Shown: positions 1 through 6,102 of the stretch, one piece after another | How the letters are laid out: the number at the start of each line of letters is the position of its first letter | Position numbering within the stretch: the stretch's first letter is position 1 | Assembly (NCBI GenBank): GCA_002697475.1 | Contig: NZVW01000054.1 | Coordinates: 1-13,037, forward strand | Direction: 5' to 3' | DNA length: 13,037 nt | Origin: Aquimarina sp. | GTDB taxonomy: Bacteria; Bacteroidota; Bacteroidia; Flavobacteriales; Flavobacteriaceae | The notes under the pieces: model-generated | What the model saw: only the letters and a program-made list of their open reading frames with translations | What the model was told of the DNA's origin: nothing | Database searches by the model: none | Translations under genes and position numbers: made by a program

Positions 1-194
1 AATGATTTTTTATTAACCAGATAAATTTCAGTTGTGCCAAATCTATATAAACTGTCCTTTTTTACCTGAGTAGGAGGGCCTTGACGTTCTGCATAAGAAG
101 ATGGGATTTCTATAATCTTTGTCTTATCAGCTACTTGACAGAAGCAAAACGAGGCACTTAAAAAAAATAAAATGAAACTTAGTTCTTTCTTCAT
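1..194 (-). CDS. Exported protein of unknown function (partial, N-terminal 64 aa)
   Basis: An open frame reads leftward from an ATG at 194-192 to the window edge with no stop, giving 64 codons of the N-terminus. The protein begins MKKELSFILFFLSASFCFCQ, a short basic start followed by a hydrophobic run and then polar residues, so it is probably exported. The FCFCQ region could hold either a signal peptidase I site or a poor lipobox, and I cannot decide between them. The rest that is visible (a proline patch, then KKDSLYRFGTTEIYLVNKKS) matches no family I recognise. It starts 52 bases downstream of the coiled-coil membrane protein on the same strand, so the two may share a transcript. The frame runs cleanly through all 64 codons, which makes a chance frame unlikely, but the function is unknown. 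Confidence 0.65.
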   Translation of the reverse strand, partial: MKKELSFILFFLSASFCFCQVADKTKIIEIPSSYAERQGPPTQVKKDSLYRFGTTEIYLVNKKS

Positions 195-246
195 GGTTTT
201 GTGCGTTTCAGAGTAGTATTTGTTAATCGAATATTATATGATTGTG

Positions 247-636
247 TTAAGGGTTATCAATTTCAAAAAGACGATCTAATAGCACTTTATCTTCATTGAG
301 TTTGTCGTTGTTCTTAGCTATTGAATCTTTTAGGGCAGTTAGCTCTTCCCAATCTTTAGCGTTTTGTTTTTTAAAATCAAATAATAAAGAATCTCTCTGT
401 CTGGTTATAATGCCTTTCTGTAATTGAATTTTTTTTAGTTCAGTTAACGATTTCTGCAAATTAGCTTTAGTAGCAGATAAAGTATCTCTTGATGCTTGTA
501 ATTCTTTTTTTGCCTGATCTAATTCTGACTTAATAATCTTCCAGTTGGAGCTGGAATTAAAAGTCATATACCCTATGACTAATAAAAAAACTAAGGCTAT
601 AAGTTGTAAAATTGTACTGATGTTTAATTTTTTCAT
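247..636 (-). CDS. Small membrane-anchored coiled-coil protein
   Basis: This 129-aa protein has one hydrophobic helix at about residues 8-26 (TILQLIALVFLLVIGYMTF), followed by an almost uninterrupted charged, Lys/Glu/Asp/Leu-rich helical stretch to residue 125. That stretch has the heptad-like spacing of a coiled coil. There are no cysteines, no catalytic motif and no recognisable domain. The likely topology is N-terminus in, with the rod outside the inner membrane; an uncleaved anchor seems more likely than a signal peptide. It could be a scaffold or a spacer between membrane and partner. It lies upstream of the secreted-protein gene at the window edge on the same strand, and is divergent from the HupE-like gene. 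I do not recognise the family and assign no function. Confidence 0.7.
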   Translation of the reverse strand: MKKLNISTILQLIALVFLLVIGYMTFNSSSNWKIIKSELDQAKKELQASRDTLSATKANLQKSLTELKKIQLQKGIITRQRDSLLFDFKKQNAKDWEELTALKDSIAKNNDKLNEDKVLLDRLFEIDNP

Positions 637-830
637 TAAAATGATAATTTAATATAGCAGTAAGGTATCTCGTCTTATAGGATAAAAGTAATTAAATAAT
701 TTTCTAAAATTAGTAGGTATTCCTATTAATCAAGTTTATAATTTTTAATATTTAGACAAGAATTTTTGTATGATTTCTACATTATATTATTTAATTGTAC
801 ATTAGCCTGACTTCTAAACCCCCAAAGATT

Positions 831-1415
831 ATGTCAGAATTTGTATTTTATTTCAAACAAGGCTTATATCATGTTTTAGATTGGAGTGCCTATGACCATA
901 TTTTATTTCTTATAGTGCTAACAGTGTCTTACACTTTTGATAGCTGGAGAAGGATTTTGATCCTTGTTACCTTATTTACTTTTGGGCATACATTTTCATT
1001 ATTCTTGGCCGCTTTTGATGTCATTTCAGTAAATTCTGCTATAATAGAATTTCTTATTCCTGTTACCATTTTAATAGCTGCACTATTCAATATTTTTACG
1101 GCAAAAAGTACTCCAAAAGATAGTAGAGCAATGGTTTCATATGGAGTAACGATCTTTTTTGGGTTAATTCATGGATTAGGATTTTCCCGTTATTTTAAGA
1201 TGATAGGAAATGATGCCAGTTCCAAGGTGCTAGCACTATTGGAATTTGCTTTAGGTATAGAAATTTCACAAATCATCATAGTTCTGTTAGTATTGTTTGT
1301 GAGTTTTATTGCCCATACTTTTTTGAGGTTTACAAGGAGAGATTGGATTTTAATCGTTTCTTCTATTGTTATAGGAATGACTATTCCTATGTTGTCAAAC
1401 AACTGGATTTGGTAA
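831..1415 (+). CDS. HupE/UreJ family integral membrane protein
   Basis: The start is the ATG at 831 (MSEFVFYFKQG); the frame stays open up to a TTG at 795, but those 12 residues look like leader sequence. The 194-aa product has six or so hydrophobic segments and the signatures of the HupE/UreJ_2 family. These are the DHILFL motif at residues 22-27 (H23), FTFGHTFSL at 49-57 (H53) and GLIHGLGFS at 111-119 (H115). Family members are linked to nickel, cobalt or other metal handling in some bacteria through these histidines. In Flavobacteriaceae the copy usually stands apart from hydrogenase or urease genes, as here, so its substrate is open. It is 79 bases upstream of the dCMP deaminase gene on the same strand. 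Confidence 0.85.
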   Translation: MSEFVFYFKQGLYHVLDWSAYDHILFLIVLTVSYTFDSWRRILILVTLFTFGHTFSLFLAAFDVISVNSAIIEFLIPVTILIAALFNIFTAKSTPKDSRAMVSYGVTIFFGLIHGLGFSRYFKMIGNDASSKVLALLEFALGIEISQIIIVLLVLFVSFIAHTFLRFTRRDWILIVSSIVIGMTIPMLSNNWIW

Positions 1416-1433
1416 TTATTAACAGTATACGAG

Positions 1434-1464
1434 TTGTATTTGAAACATTCTCATAATATATTCG
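1434..1464 (+). promoter_or_regulatory. Putative Bacteroidota-type promoter for the dCMP deaminase gene
   Basis: TTG at 1434-1436 is followed after 20 bases by TATATTCG at 1457-1464, one mismatch from the TAnnTTTG -7 box of the Bacteroidota primary sigma factor. A transcript would start near 1470, giving a leader of about 25 bases before the ATG at 1495. The same TTcG variant occurs upstream of the DUF3109 gene in this window. This is a pattern match only. Confidence 0.4.
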
Positions 1465-1494
1465 TATATAAAAGAAAATATTGGTTGCTTATTT

Positions 1495-1926
1495 ATGTCA
1501 AAGCAAAAACAATTGAAGTATGATAAAGCATACCTTCGTATAGCAAGAGAATGGGGTAAATTGTCTCATTGTAAGAGAAAAAAGGTCGGCGCACTTATTG
1601 TAAAGGATAGAATGATTATATCTGATGGATACAATGGAACTCCAACAGGTTTTGAAAATCCTTGCGAAGATGAGGAGGGCTATACTAAATGGTATGTTCT
1701 TCATGCTGAAGCGAATGCAATTTCTAAAGTAGCTTCATCGACACAATCTTGTCAGGGAGCAACATTATACATAACCTTGTCCCCCTGTAAAGAGTGTAGT
1801 AAATTAATACACCAAACAGGCATTACACGAATTGTATATACAGATGATTATAAAGATAACTCCGGATTACAATTTTTAGAAAAGGCCGGAGTTAAAATAG
1901 AGCAGATTACTGAATTGGACGATTGA
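1495..1926 (+). CDS. comEB: dCMP deaminase family protein (ComEB-like)
   Basis: This 143-aa cytidine/deoxycytidylate deaminase fold protein should convert dCMP to dUMP in the cytoplasm, feeding thymidylate synthesis. The zinc site is intact: HAEANA at residues 70-75 gives the ligand H70 and proton-shuttling E72, and PCKEC at 97-101 gives C98 and C101. The family signature SHCKRKKVGALIV at 25-37 and GYNGTP at 45-50 (phosphate and base binding) is also present. Length is normal for a bacterial dCMP deaminase. Its TGA stop shares its last base with the ATG of the S41 peptidase gene, so the two are translated from one message. The symbol is given by family resemblance; no competence operon is present around it. 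The presence of nrdB and nrdA at the other end of the window fits a deoxynucleotide-supply role. Confidence 0.9.
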   Translation: MSKQKQLKYDKAYLRIAREWGKLSHCKRKKVGALIVKDRMIISDGYNGTPTGFENPCEDEEGYTKWYVLHAEANAISKVASSTQSCQGATLYITLSPCKECSKLIHQTGITRIVYTDDYKDNSGLQFLEKAGVKIEQITELDD

Positions 1927-3521
1927 TGGGATATTCAAAAAAATACTTGCCTTTAATATTAGGATTAGCAGTTGGTGCAGGAGTTTATCTGGGGAGTAAA
2001 TTAAATTTCAGTAATCCATCAGCTAAGCTATTTTCTTCTAATGCTAAGAAAGAAAAGTTGAATCGTCTGATAGATTACATAGATTATGAGTATGTCGATG
2101 AGATTAACACAGATAGTATTGTTGATGTCACCGTTAATAGGATTCTTGAAAACTTAGATCCGCATTCAGTATATATCCCTCCAGAAGAATTGGAAGGTAT
2201 TACTGAAAGTATGCAGGGAGATTTTATAGGAATTGGAGTTAGCTATTATCAATATAGAGATACAATTTCAGTGATCAACACTATCAAAGGTGGGCCAAGT
2301 GAAAAATCGGGTATCAAACCAGGTGACAGAATTTTAATGGCGGATAGTGACACTTTATTTGGCGAAGGTTTAACTAGAGACGGGTTAGCAGATAAACTGA
2401 AGGGAGAAGAAAATAGTAGGGTTCAACTGAAGGTGTTTAGGAAAGGAACAGGTGTATTTGATGTGGAAGTAAAAAGAGGTAGGGTACCTCTGCAAAGTGT
2501 TGATGCATCTTATATGCTTAATGATAACGTAGGCTACATTAAGATTAATCGTTTTGCAGAAACCACGTATAAAGAATTTAGAAAGGGGATAAATGAATTA
2601 AAGAATAGTGGGGCTAATGAAATTGTAGTAGATCTTAGGGACAACGGAGGTGGTTTTATAGCACCAGCTTTAAAGATGGCTGATGAATTTTTAGAAGATG
2701 ATGTGCTTATCATGTTCACTAAAAATAAAAAAGGCACTATAGAAAATAATTTTGCTACCGATGAGGGGGACTTTGAGAAGGGAAAGATTTATGTTTTGAT
2801 TAATGAAAACTCTGCTTCAGCCAGTGAAATTTTTGCGGGAGCAATACAAGATAACGACAGAGGTTTGATTGTAGGTAGGAGATCTTATGGAAAAGGCCTT
2901 GTACAGAGAGAAATGGCTTTGGGAGATGGAAGCGCCGTGAGATTAACGATATCAAGATATTATACACCTACAGGACGTTCTATTCAAAAACCATATGAGA
3001 ATGGTAATAAGGAGTATTTTAATGAGTATCTGGAACGTTATAAAAATGGTGAATTGCAAAGCGCAGATAGTATTCAGGTCGCAGACTCTCTGAAATTTAA
3101 AACTCCAAAAGGCAAGATTGTATACGGAGGTGGCGGTATTATTCCTGATGTTTTTGTAGGAAAAGATACTACAAGGGTCGGAGAAACGTTAAGTTATTTA
3201 TCTAGGTCTGGTGTTATGGGTAGATATGTTTTTGAAGAATTAGATCAAAAAAGAGAGTTTTATAATACGATATCTAAGGAAGATTTTATTAAAAACTATG
3301 AGGTAAGTTCTGAATTAGCTGAGGGATTTATGTCTTACGTCAGAGGTCGTCGTATTGAAATTTATCTAACTAATTATGAGCAGGAACTAAAGAAATATAT
3401 AAAAGCCACTATGGCTCAACAATTATTTAGCAACAACCTATTTGAACAAATTCTTAATCAGGACGATAAAATGATTAAAAAAGTCCTGGAGCTCTCCCGC
3501 AGAGAAAACGATGTTAATTAA
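1926..3521 (+). CDS. S41 family C-terminal processing peptidase (CtpA/Tsp-like)
   Basis: This 531-aa periplasmic serine protease of the tail-specific/CtpA type cleaves exported proteins from their C-termini. I choose the ATG at 1926, which overlaps the deaminase stop (TGATG), over the TTG one codon upstream. An N-terminal hydrophobic anchor spans residues 6-25. An S41 N-terminal region (about 40-90) precedes a PDZ domain at about 95-185, with its carboxylate loop near GPSEKSGIKPGD. The S41 catalytic domain follows at about 200-410. The Ser/Lys dyad is clear by spacing against E. coli Tsp: S298 in NSASASEIF, D309, and K323 in SYGKGLVQ. The tail beyond residue 415 is helical and charged. Its substrate is unknown. 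A TTG-initiated small membrane protein follows 12 bases downstream, probably in the same operon. Confidence 0.93.
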   Translation: MGYSKKYLPLILGLAVGAGVYLGSKLNFSNPSAKLFSSNAKKEKLNRLIDYIDYEYVDEINTDSIVDVTVNRILENLDPHSVYIPPEELEGITESMQGDFIGIGVSYYQYRDTISVINTIKGGPSEKSGIKPGDRILMADSDTLFGEGLTRDGLADKLKGEENSRVQLKVFRKGTGVFDVEVKRGRVPLQSVDASYMLNDNVGYIKINRFAETTYKEFRKGINELKNSGANEIVVDLRDNGGGFIAPALKMADEFLEDDVLIMFTKNKKGTIENNFATDEGDFEKGKIYVLINENSASASEIFAGAIQDNDRGLIVGRRSYGKGLVQREMALGDGSAVRLTISRYYTPTGRSIQKPYENGNKEYFNEYLERYKNGELQSADSIQVADSLKFKTPKGKIVYGGGGIIPDVFVGKDTTRVGETLSYLSRSGVMGRYVFEELDQKREFYNTISKEDFIKNYEVSSELAEGFMSYVRGRRIEIYLTNYEQELKKYIKATMAQQLFSNNLFEQILNQDDKMIKKVLELSRRENDVN

Positions 3522-3533
3522 TAAATAACAAAA

Positions 3534-3830
3534 TTGAAAGAATATTTAATAATACTTGTCATATGCGCTCCTGTGTTTCTCTTCATCATCGGAGTTGTTT
3601 TTAGGTTATTAGATAATAGTGCTTCAATTTTTATGGATAATGAAATCTTAGTAGATTCTTCTTATGTGTCAGAAGAACTTATTCTAGATTATATCGATAA
3701 AAGTGATGATGACAAGCTTCGGAGATCTTTAAGAAGAGCACTTTTTTTTAGAAAAATGCATAATCTTTTTATGGTCTTAATGGTCATTTCCATACCTCCG
3801 GTAATAATAGCAATGTTCTTGTTTTTCTAA
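3534..3830 (+). CDS. Small two-helix membrane protein (TTG start)
   Basis: This 98-aa protein has a first membrane helix at residues 4-26, a charged middle part (about 35-70, acidic then KLRRSLRRALFFRK) and a second helix at 76-97 ending at the C-terminus. TTG at 3534 is the most likely start: it lies 12 bases after the S41 peptidase stop, and the first in-frame ATG (residue 34) would remove the whole first helix. The basic patch before the second helix suggests that the loop is cytoplasmic. I know no function. Its position directly behind the peptidase suggests co-transcription and perhaps a membrane partner or substrate role, which is guesswork. Its stop is only 4 bases from that of the convergent 67-aa gene. 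Confidence 0.7.
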   Translation: MKEYLIILVICAPVFLFIIGVVFRLLDNSASIFMDNEILVDSSYVSEELILDYIDKSDDDKLRRSLRRALFFRKMHNLFMVLMVISIPPVIIAMFLFF

Positions 3831-3834
3831 GATA

Positions 3835-4038
3835 TTATTTCGCCTTTCTTACCTTTTGTTGTATAGTTCTTGATAGTAACAATATTATCAATAGTACGAC
3901 TACGCATAGCGGAGCGAGAACTCCAATAACGGCAGTTTTACTATCCCCTTGTAGCGGGTTGCTAAAGTCAATGAGTGTTCCGTTATAGATCATCAGTGCA
4001 ATAGCGAGGGTCAATAGGACATAAATAAAGTATTTCAT
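3835..4038 (-). CDS. Small two-helix membrane protein
   Basis: This 67-aa protein has hydrophobic helices at about residues 3-22 and 38-58 and a basic tail (QQKVRKAK), which by the positive-inside rule puts the C-terminus in the cytoplasm. The loop between the helices (GTLIDFSNPLQGDSKT) would face outward. Short proteins of this kind are common conserved hypotheticals in Flavobacteriaceae. It lies 36 bases downstream of the marC-like gene on the same strand and is probably co-transcribed with it. It ends 4 bases from the convergent S41-operon gene. Function unknown. Confidence 0.72.
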   Translation of the reverse strand: MKYFIYVLLTLAIALMIYNGTLIDFSNPLQGDSKTAVIGVLAPLCVVVLLIILLLSRTIQQKVRKAK

Positions 4039-4074
4039 AGCAAATTCTTTTGTATCTCAAATATCTTAAAGAGC

Positions 4075-4647
4075 TTAGAATAAGCCCTGAATATTTGTTG
4101 TAAATAGTTTAACTGCAATAGCCAGCAAAATTACACCAAAAATCTTTCTAATAACATTAATTCCCTGTTTACCCAATACTCTTTCGATTTTCCCAGAGGA
4201 TTTCAGGACAATGTAGACAAAAAAGATATTTATGATAATGGCTACAATTATATTGATCGTATGGTACTCTGCCCTTAATGACAGTAGAGATGTCATGGTT
4301 CCGGCTCCTGCTATCAATGGAAATGCCAGTGGAACAACTGCGGCTGTCTCAGGCGCATCATCTCTGTATAGCTGGATACCTAAAATCATTTCAAGTGCAA
4401 TAAAGAAAAGTATAAATGAACCGGCAACAGCAAATGAATTGACATCAATGCCAATCAAATTCAATATCTCTTTACCTACAAAAAGAAAGACAATCATTAA
4501 TATGGCGGCTACAATTGAAGCTTTTTCGCTTTGAATGTGCCCCACTTTCTTTCTGAGGTCGATTATAATAGGAATACTACCAATAATATCGATTACGGCA
4601 AAAAGGATCATACTAGCGGTTAATACTTCTTTAAGGTCAAAATTCAT
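4075..4647 (-). CDS. marC: MarC family integral membrane protein
   Basis: This 190-aa protein has six hydrophobic segments at about residues 8-28, 44-64, 71-92, 104-124, 131-149 and 165-186, the layout of the MarC/YchE (UPF0056) family. The family hallmark is visible as VVPLAFPLIAGAGTMTSLL at about 104-122. A first-half counterpart, DIIGSIPIII, sits at 20-29. MarC was once linked to multiple antibiotic resistance, but that was not upheld. Some relatives are annotated as neutral amino-acid transporters or exporters, so the substrate here is open. The length is slightly short of, but consistent with, the family (about 190-220 aa). A perfect -7 box lies upstream, and the gene leads a two-gene minus-strand unit with the 67-aa membrane protein. 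Confidence 0.88.
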   Translation of the reverse strand: MNFDLKEVLTASMILFAVIDIIGSIPIIIDLRKKVGHIQSEKASIVAAILMIVFLFVGKEILNLIGIDVNSFAVAGSFILFFIALEMILGIQLYRDDAPETAAVVPLAFPLIAGAGTMTSLLSLRAEYHTINIIVAIIINIFFVYIVLKSSGKIERVLGKQGINVIRKIFGVILLAIAVKLFTTNIQGLF

Positions 4648-4669
4648 GGCTAAATTTTAAAAATTGGTG

Positions 4670-4677
4670 CAAATTTA
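4670..4677 (-). promoter_or_regulatory. Putative -7 promoter element for the marC gene
   Basis: Read on the minus strand the site is TAAATTTG, an exact match to the Bacteroidota -7 consensus TAnnTTTG, 22 bases before the marC ATG. No convincing TTTG -33 box is present at 19-21 bases upstream, which keeps confidence moderate. Confidence 0.4.
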
Positions 4678-4731
4678 GTGCTTAATGAACTGTAAATGTA
4701 GGATAAATAGGTAAATAAATTGTAAAATTAC

Positions 4732-4764
4732 TCTGGTTAAAAATCTTCATTTGCTTTATCTTCG
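4732..4764 (+). promoter_or_regulatory. Putative promoter for the DUF3109 gene, leaving almost no leader
   Basis: TCTG at 4732-4735 and TATCTTCG at 4757-4764, 21 bases apart, each differ by one base from the TTTG / TAnnTTTG elements. The -7 box ends only 4 bases before the chosen ATG at 4769. Transcription would therefore start at or within a few bases of the start codon, implying a leaderless or nearly leaderless message. Confidence 0.45.
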
Positions 4765-4768
4765 CAAT

Positions 4769-5338
4769 ATGTTTCAATTAGGAAAAACTATAATATCAGA
4801 GGAGATTATTCAGAAGGATTTTGTGTGTAATCTTTCTGCTTGTAAAGGAGCTTGTTGCATAGAAGGCGAGGCAGGTGCGCCTTTAGAAAAGAGTGAAACA
4901 GACATCCTTGAAGAAATCTATCCTAAAGTTAAACCCTTTCTAAGAAAAGAAGGTATAGAAGCTATAGAGGAGCAAGGTACATTCATAACAACAGAGCTTG
5001 GGGAATTAGAAACCCCGTTAATTGGTGATGCGGATTGTGCTTATGTTATTTTTGATCAAAAGGGCACTGCCCTTTGCGGGATCGAAGAGGCTTACAATAA
5101 AGGACATATAGACTTTAAAAAACCCATATCTTGTCATTTATACCCTGTAAGAATTCAGGAATACTCGGAATTTTCGGCAGTAAATTACCATCGATGGGAA
5201 ATATGTGATGATGCCTGTACATTAGGTAAGGAGCTTCAGGTCCCGGTGTATAAGTTTGTTAAAGATGCCTTAATTAGGAAATTTGGTGAGCAGTGGTATG
5301 AGGACCTGGAAGAAGTTGCCAATAGTTTGAAAAAATAA
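4769..5338 (+). CDS. DUF3109 family cysteine-rich protein
   Basis: The start is set at ATG 4769 (MFQLGKTIIS), the usual N-terminus of this family; the frame is open for six more codons upstream from a TTG that lies inside the likely promoter. The 189-aa soluble protein carries nine cysteines: C20, C25, C29 and C30 in the CNLSACKGACC cluster, then C90, C103, C122 (SCHLYPVR), C146 and C150. This pattern resembles the YkgJ-type zinc- or iron-binding cysteine clusters, so metal or Fe-S binding is likely, but the family has no established reaction. No signal peptide or membrane helix is seen, so it is cytoplasmic. It diverges from marC and is transcribed towards the lipoprotein gene. The domain assignment rests on recognition of the cysteine layout and the PISCHLYPVR motif. 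Confidence 0.88.
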   Translation: MFQLGKTIISEEIIQKDFVCNLSACKGACCIEGEAGAPLEKSETDILEEIYPKVKPFLRKEGIEAIEEQGTFITTELGELETPLIGDADCAYVIFDQKGTALCGIEEAYNKGHIDFKKPISCHLYPVRIQEYSEFSAVNYHRWEICDDACTLGKELQVPVYKFVKDALIRKFGEQWYEDLEEVANSLKK

Positions 5339-5340
5339 AA

Positions 5341-5373
5341 TTGATTTTTTATAGTTATATTGTTTACTTTTTG
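5341..5373 (+). promoter_or_regulatory. Possible promoter for the lipoprotein gene
   Basis: TTG at 5341-5343 is followed after 21 bases by TACTTTTTG at 5365-5373, which resembles TAnnTTTG with one extra base. The leader to the ATG at 5418 would be about 40 bases and is A-rich (CTAACTAACAAACAAAAC), a type of leader often seen in Bacteroidota. This is a weak pattern match. Confidence 0.3.
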
Positions 5374-5417
5374 GATTTAGATCTAACTAACAAACAAAAC
5401 TAAAACAATAACGTATT

Positions 5418-6044
5418 ATGAAAAAAATCAAATTACTGCTTGGGGTTTTACTAGCCCTATTTTTGTCAGTTTCTTGTGATGACTCTGATGATCAGGATGT
5501 TTTAAACGTTCCGGAACTGGAAGAAGGTACGATAGTACTTAGCTTACAGTTAGAAAAACATTCGGTGAATACGCAGTTATTAGCATTAATAGAAGAAGAA
5601 AAAGCACTTAGAATCGAATTAGAACAGGATCCAGACAATGCCGATCTTCAACAACAGCTTGATGAAAACTTGGCTGATCAGGATGTGGCTCAAGTTCGAT
5701 TAAACCTTGTTAATAGTGATATAGTTGCATTAAGGATTGGACCAGTTCCTCCACCCCCTCCATGTGCTGATTTGCCAACAGACTGTCCAGTAAGGATAGA
5801 GGCATTAGAAAGCTTATTGGTATCAGAAGTTGTGGAAAATTTTTCTGCAAGTATATTAGATAGAGATACAAATGAGTTAATCTATCAATTTGACTCTTTC
5901 GAGGTTAGTAATATAAGAGAAGACTTGGTTTCTTATCCGCTAGGTATAGATTTAGGGCAGTTACCGGATACAGCAATTATAAACGTTCAGCAACAAATCG
6001 GCGGAGAGGATCGTTCTTTCGATGCTTTGGTAGCTTTTAGATAA
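5418..6044 (+). CDS. Lipoprotein of unknown function with coiled coil and proline stretch
   Basis: This 208-aa protein starts with a lipoprotein signal peptide: MKKIKLLLGVLLALFLSVSC, lipobox SVSC with C20 as the lipidated residue. An acidic run (DDSDDQD) follows, common in Flavobacteria and possibly relevant to outer-membrane or surface sorting. Residues 50-100 are Glu/Gln/Leu-rich and probably form a helical hairpin or coiled coil. A proline run (PVPPPPP, 109-115) sits beside two cysteines, C116 and C123, which could pair. Residues 139-208 alternate like a beta-rich domain. No known family is apparent. A strong terminator directly follows, so it is probably a single-gene transcript. It lies just upstream of the TPR-CHAT gene and is a possible fourth part of that system, though only position supports this. 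Confidence 0.8.
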   Translation: MKKIKLLLGVLLALFLSVSCDDSDDQDVLNVPELEEGTIVLSLQLEKHSVNTQLLALIEEEKALRIELEQDPDNADLQQQLDENLADQDVAQVRLNLVNSDIVALRIGPVPPPPPCADLPTDCPVRIEALESLLVSEVVENFSASILDRDTNELIYQFDSFEVSNIREDLVSYPLGIDLGQLPDTAIINVQQQIGGEDRSFDALVAFR

Positions 6045-6052
6045 AAATTTTA

Positions 6053-6069
6053 TAACAATAAAATTGTTA
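6053..6069 (+). repeat. Small perfect inverted repeat downstream of the lipoprotein gene
   Basis: TAACAAT (6053-6059) and ATTGTTA (6063-6069) form a 7-bp perfect stem with a 3-base AAA loop, 8 bases after the lipoprotein stop. It precedes the strong terminator hairpin by 4 bases. It could be a second weak hairpin protecting the 3' end of the message, or an operator for the next gene. Confidence 0.4.
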
Positions 6070-6073
6070 AATT

Positions 6074-6102
6074 AGCCTTTACTTCATAGTAAAGGCTTTT
6101 TT
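6074..6102 (+). terminator. Strong intrinsic terminator abutting the CHAT gene start
   Basis: AGCCTTTACT (6074-6083), loop TCAT (6084-6087) and AGTAAAGGCT (6088-6097) form a perfect 10-bp stem with a T run at 6097-6102. It should end the lipoprotein transcript. The last T is immediately followed by the ATG of the TPR-CHAT gene at 6103. The terminator therefore occupies the whole place where a promoter and ribosome binding site for that gene would be expected. Confidence 0.8.

Noticed and set aside
5330..5353. An A/T hairpin (AAAAAAT ... ATTTTTT) at the DUF3109 gene end as a terminator
   Set aside because: The stem contains only A-T pairs and the downstream T run is part of the stem itself, so it is too weak to call.
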